Below, in pieces: positions 11,328 through 22,580 of a stretch of DNA of 64,000 bases. Location: positions 189,952,498-190,016,497 of the forward strand of contig NC_073696.1 in the NCBI RefSeq assembly GCF_029784165.1, read 5' to 3'. Position 1 is the first letter of the stretch. Each line of letters starts with the position of its first letter. The stretch comes from Wyeomyia smithii. Lineage: Eukaryota; Arthropoda; Insecta; Diptera; Culicidae. The notes under the pieces were generated by a model, which saw only the letters and a list, made by a program, of their open reading frames with translations, made no database searches and was not told the origin of the DNA. The translations under genes and the position numbers were made by a program.

Positions 11328-13147
11328 CCCAAGTAACACACGTTGTTATAGAGCAGTTGAGATAACTCCTCCAATACAACCTTCAGTTATAGATTTAGTA
11401 CTGGTACTATATGAACACAAGTACTGGTACTATATGAAGTATTATGAAACTACATGAAAGCAAGCCAACTTGTTAGACCGAAGCTGTTAAATACATCTCG
11501 AGTACCAATACGGTAGAAATACGTTGAAAATAGGTTATTTTTAAGTTGCCTAATTGCTAACTAATCAAAACATCGTTGCCGCAACCATAAAACTTCAAAA
11601 TGAAAATGTCGCAGAACGACACTGATTTCTATAAGGAACAATAATGAAAAAATAGTGATTATGGTGTTTCGAATAATCGAATAAGAAACAATAACAAATC
11701 AACCATTTGGTGCTTTTAATACAAAGTTTTACGTGCGCGCCAAATTTCATGGTGAAACATTACGTTTTACTTTTGAAAAAAAATATGCGCCAATAATTGG
11801 ATATTGTTTTATATTTGTCAATCAGTGGGAAATAGATTATGCATTACAGAATGTTCACTGATTTATTCATTGCGAAGAGTCAATTTACACTACCACCGCA
11901 TGGGCTTAGTTCGTGAACAACTATCTGGCATCTCTTTCTTGCATGCGTAATGAATCGCAATGTTCTTTTTTTTTCTTGGGTAGATCTGCACTGACCCAGT
12001 GCAATGAAGAAATTCGCGCATTCGTGGGTCAGAATTCGCCATAACAAAGTGCATGCGCAAATGCGTTGCTATGACAACATTTACCCAGTGCATGCGCAAA
12101 TGTATTGTTACGCGCAGTGCAACCTGTTCGATGATCGTTTTTGTCAGTGGCATTTTTAATCAATTATAAATTGATGATGAAAAGCAATGTTCATCCTTTC
12201 AAAATTATTTGTTTCTGTCGCTTGAATATTAAAATTGTTTTCGCATAGTTTCAACGTTATCTAGACATAAAATAATTCAAAACCAGAAAACGTTGTTAGA
12301 TATACGGTAACAAAAATTAGAGTGATATTGGTTGCACTGTAAGCGTTTTGTTTACCTCTTCATGGCTCATTTTGACCCACCTCGAATAGGTTTATTAAAA
12401 TCGTTCAAATAATTCCATTAACAATTTGATTTAAGTAGTTTTACGTTGGTTTTCGAATACCAATAATAGGAAAAGTACTTTACAGCTACTTAGTATTGTT
12501 GTTAGGCGTATAATATTGAACGCGCGCGGCTGCCCCGGCTGGGCATTTCATACACAGTTTTTCTAATACGTAGTGAGAACATCTGGAGGACAACTATAAG
12601 ACAAGTGTCATGTGTGTCATAGTTGTTGTTTGTTCAACTCAGGTTATTGAAAAACATCTCCAAAACCAGGAAAAAATGAGTTTGTGTTCGAAATGTGATT
12701 GAATTACTGATGAAAAACATCTTCTCACAAATGTTGTATTTTATTTTGCTTTTTGCACTGTTTTGATAACATCTTGAGGTCTTGAGGTACGATGCTGGCC
12801 TAACAAGCCGGTCGTCGTAGGTTCGAGTCTCGACTCGGGAGAGACTGTTAGTGTCAGTAGGATCGTAGCGCTAGCCCAGCAATTGTCCTGTTTACTTAAC
12901 GGTTGGCTGCGAAGTCTGTGTATAGTAAACAGAAGGTCAAGCTCCGAATCGGAATGTAGTACCAAGGCTTTGCTTTGCTTTGCAGCAGCAGTTTATATTC
13001 AATAATCTATTAAATACACTTATGCTATGAAATAACATCTCGAGAACAAGAATATAACAACACAAGTTTTGAATTGCGCTTATAGTATTCTTATATGACT
13101 ACTGTCATTGTGAATTATTTTCTAACAAGTTTTATGTGTTACTTGGG
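11328..13147. mobile_element. TA-flanked inverted-repeat element (MITE-like)
   Basis: The ends CCCAAGTAACACA (11328-11340) and TGTGTTACTTGGG (13135-13147) are reverse complements, and TA precedes the left and follows the right end. Removing it rejoins Helitron-like sequence (AATCAAT to AATAGAACCAAA) that matches the intact family, supporting a real insertion. TA duplications fit the Tc1/mariner group. No transposase is seen in 1.8 kb, but a SINE and a duplicated AGTACTGGTACTATATGAA (near 11397-11440) are inside. A diverged one-sided relative (CCCAAGCAGCACAC) lies at about 51826. Confidence 0.65.
12760..12990 (+). mobile_element. tRNA-derived SINE, copy 1 (second copy at 50404-50630)
   Basis: A tRNA-like head (ACGATGCTGGCCTAACAAGC, then B box GGTTCGAGTCT near 12822) is followed by a body and a tail of TTTGC repeats. 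The same unit lies inverted inside an RTE relic at 50404-50630. The family normally depends on LINE machinery in trans. No clear target duplication is visible at this copy, so its ends are approximate. Confidence 0.8.
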
Positions 13148-13166
13148 TAAATAGAACCAAACTATT

Positions 13167-15364
13167 GGCAAATGACTGGACCAAACAGAAACTCAAATCG
13201 ACCACGTTTTGATAGATGGTCGCACCTTTTCAGACATTATCGACGTCAAAACACATCGGGGCGCTAACATCGACTCGGACTACTACCTAGTGATGGTAAA
13301 GATACGCCAAAAACGAAGTCGACCGAAAACTACGCGCTTTCCCTCGAAGCTGCACTGCCAGAAGAGGACGAGCTGGAAGAAGCCCCTCTAAAGGCCTGCT
13401 GGAATACCGTCGAATCAGCCATCAGCAGTTGGCGGAGAACGTCCTAGGTCGCGAATTACCGAGTCGACGTAACGAATGGTTTGACGAAGAATGTCGGCAG
13501 ATATTGGATGAAAAGAACGCAGCGCGGGCAGTAGTGCTGCGGAGAGCCACCCGTCAGAACGTGGAGCGCTACAAACAGAAACGAAGACAGCAAATCCAAC
13601 TCTTCTAGGAAAAAAGCGCCGCCAGGAGGAGGAGAAGTACGAAGAACTACAACAGCTGTACCGCTTTCATGAAACACGAAAGTTCTATCAGAGATTCAAC
13701 GCAAAGGCTTTGTTCCGCGAGCCGAAATTTGCAGGGATAAGGAGAAAAATATCTTGACGGATGATAGTGAGGTGATCGAAAGAAGACCAGAACAGCGACG
13801 CAGGAGACTCTGTTGGTGCAGCAAGCAACGGAGATGTGCCACCCCCATCGATTGGCAAAGTTAATGGTGCTATCCGGCGGCTTAAGAACAACAAGGCAGC
13901 TGGAAAGAACGGTATCGGAGCGGAGCTCCTCAGGATGGGCCCGGGCAAGTTGGCCAGTCGTCTGCATCGGCTGATTGTTAAGATTTATGAAACGGAATGC
14001 CTACCGGAGGAGTGGAAGGATGATGTTATTTGCCCCATCTACAAGAAAGGCAACAAGCTAGATTGTGAAAACTACCGAGCGATCACTATTCTGAATGCCG
14101 CCTACAAAGTGATATTCCAAATAATTTTCCAGCGGCTGTCACCACTAACCAACAGATTCGTGGGAAGTTACCAGGCCGGCTTCATGGAGGGTCGGTCCAC
14201 AACGGACCAGATCTTTACTCTGCGACAGATCCTCCAAAAATCCCGCGAATACAGACTCCCTACGCATTATCTCTTCATCGACTTCAAGGTCACTTATGAC
14301 ACGATAAATCATGAAAAGCTATGGAGAATTCTCGACGAAAACGGCTTCCTCGGGAAGCTTACCAGACTGATAAAGGCTACGATGGAAAATGTGCAGTGCT
14401 GTGTGAAGATTTCGGGTGGTCTATTCGACCCATTCGGATCCCACAGGGGACTTCGACAAGGTGATGATCTTTCTTGCCTGACGGGCAATATTGCGCTAGA
14501 AGGTGTTGTGAGACGAGCGGGAATAGACATTTTCGTTAAAATCTGGTCAATTAATCTGCTTTGTGGATGACGTGGACACTGTCGGCAGAACATTTGAGGC
14601 GGTGGCGGATCAGTACACCAAACTAAAATGTGGAGCAGAGAAAATTGGACTGAAGATAAATTCGTCTAAAACGAAGACTAGCGGGTGGTGCTGAGCGCGA
14701 CAGGGCACGCCTAGGTAGTGTTGTGATAATCGACGGTGATGAGTTCGAGGTATTTGACGAGTTCGTGTACCTTGGCTCAATGGTAACTGAGAATAACGAT
14801 ACCAGCCGTGAGATTAGGAGGCGAATCATCAGCGGAAGTCGCGCCTACTATGGGCTCCACAAAAAATACGGTTCAAGCGTCTAAGTTCCCGCGCAAAGTG
14901 CACCTTGTACAAAACGCTTATTAGACCGGTTGTTCTCTACGAGCATGAGACGTGAACAATGCTTGAAGAGGACCTGCCAGCGCCCGGAGTTTTCGAACGA
15001 CGGGTGCTAAGAACCATCTTTGGCCACAGGACAACGGAATGTGGAGACGGAGAATGAATCATGAGCTCGCGCAACTCTACGGTGAACCCAGCATCCAGAA
15101 AGTTGCCAAATCTGGACGGGTACGTTGGCCAGGGCACGTGGCGAGAACAACCGACAATTACCCTGCAAAATTGGTTCTCACCTCGAATCCGGTTGGTACG
15201 AGACGAAGAGAAACACAGAGAGCAAGATGGTTAGACCAGGTGGAGCAAGATCTGGCAAGTACGGAGTGCCCGCGGGATTGGAGGCGGGCAGCCAAGGATC
15301 GATCAAGTTGGCGGAATTATGTTGTGCAGGCCATGTACGTACGGCCATTTAAGAAAGTAAGTAA
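13167..15364 (+). mobile_element. 5'-truncated RTE-clade retrotransposon with 13-bp target duplication
   Basis: GAACCAAACTATT occurs at 13154-13166 and 15365-15377, exactly bounding the element. The 3' end is a short GTAA microsatellite-like tail (AAGAAAGTAAGTAA), as in RTE elements, rather than poly-A. The sequence enters within the endonuclease domain, so the insertion is 5' truncated. The interrupted sequence is Helitron-like. Confidence 0.88.
13190..15350 (+). pseudogene. RTE ORF2-type protein: endonuclease end, reverse transcriptase, C-terminal domain (broken)
   Basis: The order is: endonuclease C-terminus (HVLIDGRTFSDIID, then RGANIDSDYYLVMVKIR), a charged linker, RT, then a C-terminal zinc-finger-like region. 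The longest open part, 13836-14570 (244 codons), holds NKAAGKNGIGAELLRMG, CPIYKKGNKLDCENYRAI, YQAGFMEGRSTTDQIFTL and YLFIDFKVTYDTINHEKLW. The catalytic FVDD equivalent lies in another frame just after (near 14562). The 15039-15410 frame has MWRRRMNHELAQLYGEPSIQ and VRWPGHVARTTDN, characteristic of RTE C-termini. At least three frameshifts separate these pieces. The copy could not be translated into an active enzyme. Confidence 0.87.
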
Positions 15365-15377
15365 GAACCAAACTATT

Positions 15378-15520
15378 TTGGAAGGAGGGGAGCTGGAAAA
15401 CAAGCGATAGTGACCAAATACCATCAAGTATGGGTATTTCCGTAATCGTGATGATGCACAGCAACTAAAATTCAACATCAGACACTATTTTGAATTCTAA
15501 GGTGGCGACTTCCGAATCGG
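15378..15520 (+). repeat. Helitron-associated repeat monomer
   Basis: Sequence after the RTE target duplication carries the 125-bp family signature (GTGACCAAATACCATCAAG, GGTATTTCCGTAATC, AAGGTGGCGACTTCCG), so the RTE element inserted into Helitron-like DNA. Confidence 0.6.
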
Positions 15521-15570
15521 AAGTTGAATCTTTGGATGTAAGTGAAATCAGTTTAGAGTGTTTAAAACCA

Positions 15571-15808
15571 TTTAGCTCTCCCGTATCCTGTTCCAGCGAC
15601 TGAGGCCGTTGCAGGAAGCCTTTGTTGAAGAATAACAATGCGGTTTTCGACTAGGACGATTTACAACGGACCAGATGTTGACCTTGAAACAGATCCTCGA
15701 CAAGTTCCGCGAACATAACTTGCAGACACATCATCTGTTTGTTGACTTTAAGGTGGCGTACGATTTAGTGAAACGTAACGAGCTGTGGCAAATAATGCTT
15801 GAACATGA
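15571..15808 (+). pseudogene. RTE element copy 2, left part (interrupted by the BEL element)
   Basis: Fragments of the RT palm are readable: LSRILFQRLRPLQEAFVEE, a stop, then CGFRLGRFTTDQMLTLKQIL, HHLFVDFKVAYDLVKRNELW and QIMLEH. The sequence stops at CATGA and continues after the downstream LTR at 22581 with CATGGTTTTCC, encoding the next residues (GFPTK). This copy belongs to the same RTE subfamily as the relics at 49850-50985 and 61915-64000. Confidence 0.82.
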
Positions 15809-16131
15809 TGGTGAGAACAGCAACTCTTCTAAATGCCTGAAAAGAGAAATTAGAATTATACTTACCTACATTAACTTACTTTGATCACTTTCGCTATAAA
15901 ATGCACACACGCAGACAAGACAACGGAAATCATTGTGAACAATGTATAAGACAGAACAAATAGAACCATCGTAGCGTAAAGTTCGCATTCCTACAAAGTT
16001 ATTAGTCGTCGGTCCGAAAACCATTTTTTCTTCGCTTTTTTCGCATTTCGTTCGGTCGGTCAAATTACTACAGTGCCGGGAAGTGTCCGCCGCCAGTCCG
16101 GATAAATTTCTCGTCGATTCACCCCGAAACA
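15809..16131 (+). repeat. 5' LTR of the BEL/Pao element
   Basis: 323 bp, running from TGGTGAGAAC to CCCCGAAACA. It matches 22256-22580 apart from about five substitutions and two single-base indels. The canonical TG start is seen best in the 3' copy (TGTTGAGAAC). Confidence 0.93.
15895..15901 (+). promoter_or_regulatory. TATA box in the 5' LTR
   Basis: TATAAAA lies about 87 bp into the LTR and is kept in the 3' LTR, as expected for the Pol II promoter of the element. The transcription start is not determined. Confidence 0.5.
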
Positions 16132-16150
16132 TTGGTGCCGAAACCCGGGA
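16132..16150 (+). other. Primer-binding-site-like sequence after the 5' LTR
   Basis: TTGGTGCCGAAACCCGGGA directly follows the CA end of the LTR, where a tRNA primer complement is expected. The tRNA species was not determined here. Confidence 0.55.
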
Positions 16151-16810
16151 GAGTGAAGTTGCAACGGAGCTAACCTCTTCACCACGTGAGTCGGAAGGTT
16201 CCAGTCATCAATTGTCATCCCCCAGCGGTACGGAACTAGCTATTCAGTCGGACTATTAGCAGCAGAAGCATCTTCTCGCCGCCACCATCGTCGCCGCAGA
16301 TTGGCCAACCTTATATCAGCGAAGCTAACCTCTTCGCCACGTGTGTCGAAATCTTCTCGTCGTCCGCCCGGCAAGTAGCGGCAGGAAACATCTTCCAGCT
16401 ACCAATCGCGGATAGGCTAAATTAGCAACATCGTTGTCGTTTCCGTTCGTTAGCGGTAAGCAGAAATTTGTTGCCCAGCAGCAGCAATCATCAGCCATAT
16501 TCGGCCAGCCAACAGCATCAGTAAGGGTGGCAACAGTCATTATCGCCGTCGTTCGTCATCGTCGAGCAGTACCTGTGTTCCCCAGTGGATAGTGGTACGG
16601 CTTTGGCAGTGGATCGCAACCAAGTCGCTTTTTCTACCCCGAAGGCAGCAAATCATCACCCACTTCGACAACATTTGGTGACCACCAGTGGCAGCATTTG
16701 TATCGGCGGATCTATCGAATCTAGAACTGCTCAGGGGAGGTCAGGGCAAGGTATCAGTAAGTAGCAGAAAGTACAGGTACGTGAATTTGGTTACGTATGG
16801 TTTTGCAAAA
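16151..16810 (+). other. BEL 5' leader between primer site and gag
   Basis: About 660 bp without a long frame, GC-richer than the surroundings, with repeated GCTAACCTCTTCACCACGTG-like words (near 16168 and 16326) that suggest an internal duplication. Confidence 0.5.
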
Positions 16811-17690
16811 ATGACGCCCAAAAAGCAAAAAACGTGTTAACAAACAAAGTTGAAAATTTTATACCGTCGGCGGACCAACATTTTTGGTTCTGCAAAATTA
16901 ATAAAAACTTTTGACGACGAATTCGATCCCACTAAACTTGCCCAAGTTGCCATTCGCATTCAATGTCTTGATGCTCTATGGCAAGAATTTGAGGAGACTC
17001 AAGATGAAATTGAGATTCTTGAGGATAATGAAGAAGATTTCGCTGAAGAGAACAAGACTTTCAAGCCATCTACTATGAACTTAAAGCGTCATTGCAAAGT
17101 AAAATCCCTGTACAACCCGTACCACCCGTACCACCCCCCGCTCCGGCACAACCACTCTCGTCCGTTATTCCCATCTCGTCGAGCGTTCGTCTGCCGGAAA
17201 TAAAATTGAAGGAGTTTTCTGGGAATCTCGATGATTGGGTTTCTTTTCGCGATCTATACATCTCGCTTATTCACTCAAGTGTGCAACTTACGGCAGCGCA
17301 GAAAATGCATTACTTGCGAGCAGCGCTTCCTGGCGAAGCGGCTCGTGTTATTTTCTCGCTCGAGATTTCCGCCAACAATAACCTTGTTGCCTGGAATTTG
17401 TTGAAGGAACGTTTTGAAAACACGAACCTGCTGGTGAAACGGCATGTTTCTGCCCTACTTACAATTCCTTCACTGAAAAAAGAGTCTGCACAGGGACTTG
17501 CAGATCTCGCCGAAAAATTCGATCGTCATGTACAGCTGTTGGATAAACTCGAAGATTCTGAAAACCACTGGAACGCCTTTCTAGTAGAGCGATTGAGTCA
17601 ATGTCTTGATAGCGTCACACTCCGTGAGTGGGAGACACTTGTTTTCGCAGGCGATGAATACCCGAATTACCGAGAATTGTTCGAGTTTTA
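16811..17690 (+). pseudogene. BEL/Pao gag region (broken)
   Basis: The likely start ATG at 16811 is followed by an in-frame TAA at 16838. The frame then continues with LYRRRTNIFGSAKLIKTF and ALWQEFEETQDEIEILED, typical of the BEL gag N-terminus. Near 17060 the reading frame changes, and 17092 onward encodes a Pro-rich stretch (VQPVPPVPPPAPAQP), then RLPEIKLKEFSGNLDDWVSF and MHYLRAALPGEAARVIF, the DUF1759-type gag core that packages element RNA. A second change near 17690 leads into the zinc knuckles. Normally this would be one continuous gag-pol frame. The disruptions are substitutions and single indels, not large deletions. Confidence 0.85.
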
Positions 17691-20600
17691 TCCACAGAAG
17701 ATCGCGAATCGTACAAACTTTAAAGCTCTCCCAATCGGCAAACACCCAGTTCGAGATCAAGCATCCCAAACCCCGATCAGTTGTTGCCCATGTCGCCTCC
17801 GACAACGTTACCCAGTGCGTCAACTGTAAGCACGCTCACTTCCTGTTCCAGTGTGACCAGTTTCGTTCACTCTCTCCACAACAACGGTTCGAAGTCGTGA
17901 AGAAGCACGGGCTGAGCATTAACTGTCTCAAGGGAACACATCAAGCGAAAAACTGCTCCAGCGGTTCCTGCAAAAGCTGCTCTAAGAAGCATCACTCATT
18001 GTTACACCTGCCACCTCTCTCGTCGGCTTCTGGTTTACTACCAGTGACAACATTTAAGCAGCCCACAGTGTACCAACCCGCTGCAGCATCTACTTCACAG
18101 TCGTGCCAAATGTCGCATTTTCTTCCAAACCTCCTCGGAGGCTCTTCGTCGCAGGAGCTCGCGGTTGCTCCACCACCTATCAATTCGTCGGTTCGATCGC
18201 AGTCGTCGCGCGGTAATTCTTTCCCACATTCGTCGGTCGATGTCGTTCCTCCTCACACTGCCTGTCAAAGTGCAGAAATAGTGACTCAACATCGGCAGTC
18301 AACAGTCATTTTGTCAACAGCAGTGGTCAAAGTGAAAGATATTGATAACAAATACGTCCTCGTTAGAGTCCTCCTGGATAGCGGTTCACAGCCAAGTTTC
18401 ATCTCCGAAGCGCTATGCCAAAAGATTCGTTTAACACGAACGAAACTGAATTCGCCAGTCAGTGGGATCGGACAATCTATAGTTAACGTTCGCTATGCTG
18501 TAGCCGTCTCGCTCGCCTCTCGTTTCGAAAATTTCATGACCCAACAGGACTGCTTAGTACTGCCGAAGCTTACCGTCTCGCTGCCTAGTCACCACATCGA
18601 CATCTCTCGCTGGCGGATCCCTAGAAAACTTCCACTGGCTGATCCGCAATTTAACATAAGCCAAGGTGTGGACATGATACTCGGAGCTGGTCTATTTTTC
18701 GAGCTTCTCGAAAACCAGCAACTCTCTCTTGCCGCTGACTATCCCACGTTGCAGAAAACGGTTCTGGGCTATATCGTCTGTGGAAAGATAAAGCAGCCGA
18801 CCACAGAGGTCACTGACACACAGTCCTGCCACTTCTGCGTAGAAGATACGCTTGATACCATGCTTCAACGATTCTGGGAAATCGAGAATTTTGATGACGG
18901 TAAAGCTCTCACTCCAGACGAAAAATTCTGCGAAAAACACTTTCAATCGACTGTTACTCGTGACGAAACGGGCCGCTATGTCGTTCGTCTGCCACTCAAG
19001 GAAGACAAGGTGGAAATGCTAGGAGATTCATACCCCTCCGCTGTTCGAAGGTTCCAGCAAATGGAAAAACGGTTCTTCACTGATGAACATCTTCGTAAAA
19101 GCTATTCTGAGTTCATGGAGGAGTATGAGAGGTTGAGTCATATGAAGTTGAGTCCCGTCGCGTCGCGTAGCCCACAGTTTTTCCTTCCCCACCATGCCAT
19201 CCAGCGTCCAGAGAGTACGACCACAAAAATACGAGTGATATTCGACGGTGCATGTCGTGGAGCTTCTTCCTTGTCGCTGAATGATGCCCTCTACGTCGGA
19301 CCAACAGTTCAGCCAGCTCTGTTTGCTACCATCATCAACTTCCGTTTACCACGATTCGCCATATCCGCCGATGCGGAGAAGATGTTTCGCCAGATGTGGG
19401 TTCACCCAGATGACCGAAAGTTCCAGCAAATTCTCTGGCGCAACAATCCGTCAGAACCAATCCGCAATTATCAACTTAAAACCGTCACTTACGGTCTTGC
19501 AAGTTCGCCATTTAATGCCGCTCGCGTTTTAAATCAATTAGCTACAGACGAAGGACATCGCTTTCCGCTGGCCGTGCCAGTGATACGGAAAGGCACCTAC
19601 GTAGACGACGCTCTCACCGGACATGATGACCATGACACGATGGTCGAAACTTGCAAGCAGTTGAGGGAGATGATGAAATCCGGTGGTTTTGTACTTCGCA
19701 AGTGGGCATCCAACTGCAAGACAGTCCTCAGTCGAGTCCCAGAAGAACTCTGGGAGACCTCAGCAGAATTGGAGCTCGATCGTTCGCAAGCCGTCAAAAC
19801 TTTGGGGTTGTTGTGGTTCCCTCACAAGCATGACGTCTTCAAAATCAAGGTTCCCGCTCTTCCAGAGCTTGAGGTCGTCACCAAGCGGATTGTCGTGTCG
19901 GAAATGTCCCAACTATTCGACCCGCTTGGACTTCTTGGACCTGTGGTGGTCAGTGCAAAAATGTTCATCCAATCTCTCTGGGCAGCACATATGTCGTGGG
20001 ACTCTGAGCTTGCGAAAGAAGCAGCCGTATGGTAGAAGAAGTATCGTGCAGACATTAAGGAGCTTATCGTGCTGCAGGTTCCAAGAAGGGTCCTCTGGAA
20101 CAAGGATACAGAACGCCAGTACTCAGTACACTACTTCTGCGATGCCTCGCAGAAGGGATTCGGGTGCTGCTTGTACATCGTATCTTTGGATGAGCTTCAT
20201 TCACACCTGCTCACGTCGAAATCTCGCGTCGCACCTCTTCGTGGACAGTCAATTCCACGCTTGGAGCTCCGCGCAGCCCTTCTCGGGAGTCAACTGGTCC
20301 ACTGCTTACGAACTGACACCAATATCACTGGACCAGTCACATTTTGGACCGACTCTACTGTCGCACTTCACTGGATCAAATCCAGATCGAATTCCTGGAA
20401 AGTCTTCGTGTCGAATCGGGTCGCAGAGGTCCAACGCTTAATGAAGGATGCGCAGTGGATGCACGTACCGACCGATCTAAATCCTGCCGACTATATCTCC
20501 CGAGGACTACTTGCAAGCCAGATCATCTACGACAAGCTGTGGTGGCATGGGCCAGAGAATCTCACATTCCCCGTCGAGCAATGGCCAAAGTGTCCGATTT

Positions 20601-22228
20601 CGATGCCGAATAAAACGGAACTGGAGGAGGAGATGCGTGTGCTGGTTTCCCTACATCTACTACAAGACAACGGAACCATCTTTAGTGCATTCTCGGAGTT
20701 AGCCAAGCTAACGCGCTTCGTCGCGTACTGCTTTCGGTTTCGGAACAACTGCAAGCTCCCGAAAGATCAATGCGTGTTGTCCCCGCTGTCGCCTCAAGAA
20801 GTGGACTGTGCGCTGAAATCATTAGTTCGTCTCGCCCAGCGCCAGGAATTCCCAACAGAAGTTCAACTGCACAGTCGAAAGCAGACCGAGAACACAGTGA
20901 GGGTCGCATCAAAATCGGCACTACAAAACTTGAACATATTCATGGACGATTTCGGGTTACTTCGGATGGACGGAAGGTTGAAAAACTTAAACGCACCGTT
21001 CGACACTCGCTTTCCGATTCTGCTTCCAGCAAAACATAGTCTGAGCGTCCTCATCGCCAGGTCAGTTCATATTCAGACACTTCACGGTGGACCGTCGCTG
21101 ATGCTCGCTACCATCCGTCAACGATTCTGACCACTCCGGGGTCGTGAGTTGGCTCGTAAAGTCTTTCGACAATGCGTCACCTGCTTCCGGTGCAATCCTA
21201 CAACAGGAAATCAGATTATGGCACCTTATCCGTCGTTTCGCCTCAGACCAGCTCGAGCTTTTACGTACTCCGGGATGGATTACTGTGGGTCATTTCTCGT
21301 TCGTCTGTTAATTGGGAAAGGCTCGTCCGTTAAGGTGTACGTCGCGTTGTACGTCTGCATGGTGGTGAAGGCCGTGCATCTCGAGGTCGTCGCTGATCTC
21401 TCATCCGCCGCGTGCATAAGCGCCGTCAAACGCTTCGTCGCAAAACGCGGTCGGGTTCTTGAGTTGCACTGTGACAATGCAACCGCTTTCGTTGGAGCAG
21501 ATCGTGAGCTGCGTCAGCTGCGGAAAGAGTATCTGCGGCAGTTTCAGTCGGCGGAATGGGGTCTCTACTGTGCGGACAATGGCATCACCTTCCGGTTCTT
21601 TCCAGCCCGCTCTCCACATTTCGGAGGCATCTGGGGAGCCGGAGTGAAATCGTTTAAGTACCATTTTTGTCGCTTCATGGGACAAAAGGCTTTCACAATG
21701 GACCAGTTCCTAACGGTCGTTGCTCAAGTAGAGGCAGTCCTGAACTCCCGTCCTCTTGTTCCCATTTCTGATTCGCCTAACGACCTCTCCGTTCTGACCC
21801 CAGGGCACTTTCTCATTGGAGAGCCTCTTGTCTCCATTCCTGAGCCTGATCTACTTCACCAGTCCCCTAATCGCATCACCCGTTTGCAGGACATGCAACG
21901 CTCGGTCCAAGATCTTTGGCGTTGTTGGTCGCGGGACTACATGAGCCAGCTCCACCAACGCAACAAGTGGAGGCGCCCGGCAGTGGACGTCCGCAAGGGT
22001 CAATTGGTGCTGTTGAAGCAAGACAACTACCCTCCACTACAATGGCCTCTCGGGCGCATCATCGAAACTATCCCCGGTTCGGACGGGCGAGTCCGAGTCG
22101 TGGTAGTCAGGACGGCTTCGAAGGATTTCAAGCGAGCGGTCACAGAGATTGCGGTCTTTCCAATTGATTCCGACGACGAGGTAGACGCATCAACATCAAC
22201 ATCAACTTCTGACGTGGTTTTCGGTTGA
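17691..22228 (+). pseudogene. BEL/Pao pol region with two in-frame stops
   Basis: One frame runs from about 17691 to 22228, stopped by TAG at 20033-20035 and TGA at 21128-21130. In order: Cys/His knuckles (CVNCKHAHFLFQC, near 17816), an aspartic protease active site LLDSGSQPSFI (Asp near 18377), RT (KIRVIFDGACRGASS, FAISADAEKMF, GTYVDDALTG near 19592), RNase H-like HYFCDASQKGFG and FWTDSTVALHWI, an integrase zinc-binding segment (HIQTLHGG ... CVTCFRC), an integrase core (Asp in GMDYCGSF, Asp in LHCDNATAFVG, Glu in QVEAVLNSRPL) and a C-terminal region (LWRCWSRDYMSQLHQR, WPLGRIIE). Both stops sit where Trp (TGG) would fit and are explained by single G-to-A changes. Domain content is otherwise complete. 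Confidence 0.92.
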
Positions 22229-22255
22229 AACGGACGGTTTCAACGGCGGCCGGCA

Positions 22256-22580
22256 TGTTGAGAACAGCAACTCTTCTAAATGCCTGAAAAGAGAAATTAG
22301 AATTATACTTACCTACATTTACTTACTTTGATCACTTTCGCTATAAAATGCACACACGCAGACAAGACAACGGAAATCATTGTGAACAATGTATAAGACA
22401 GAACAAATAGAACCATCATAGCGTAAAGTTCGCATTCCTACGAAGTTATTAGTCGTCGGTCCGAAAACCATTTTTTTCTTCGCTTTTTTCGCATTTCGTT
22501 TGGTCGGTCAAATTACTACAGTGCCGGGAAGTGTCCGCCGCCAGTCCGGATAAATTTCTCGTCGATTCACCCCCGAAACA
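22256..22580 (+). repeat. 3' LTR of the BEL/Pao element
   Basis: 325 bp, from TGTTGAGAAC to CCCCGAAACA, the partner of 15809-16131. It is followed by CATGG, the right target duplication, and by continuation of the RTE reading frame. Confidence 0.93.

Larger units (their letters stand above)
15809..22580 (+). mobile_element. BEL/Pao LTR retrotransposon, full length but mutated
   Basis: Two LTRs bound gag and pol domains in BEL/Pao order (gag, zinc knuckles, aspartic protease, RT, RNase H, integrase, C-terminal domain). The flanks CATGA (15804-15808) and CATGG (22581-22585) are a 5-bp target duplication with one mismatch, in keeping with the group. It inserted in an RTE element, so the host site can be reconstructed. 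I count about seven differences between LTRs of about 324 bp, so insertion is fairly recent, yet the coding region has three stops and two frame changes. Confidence 0.93.
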
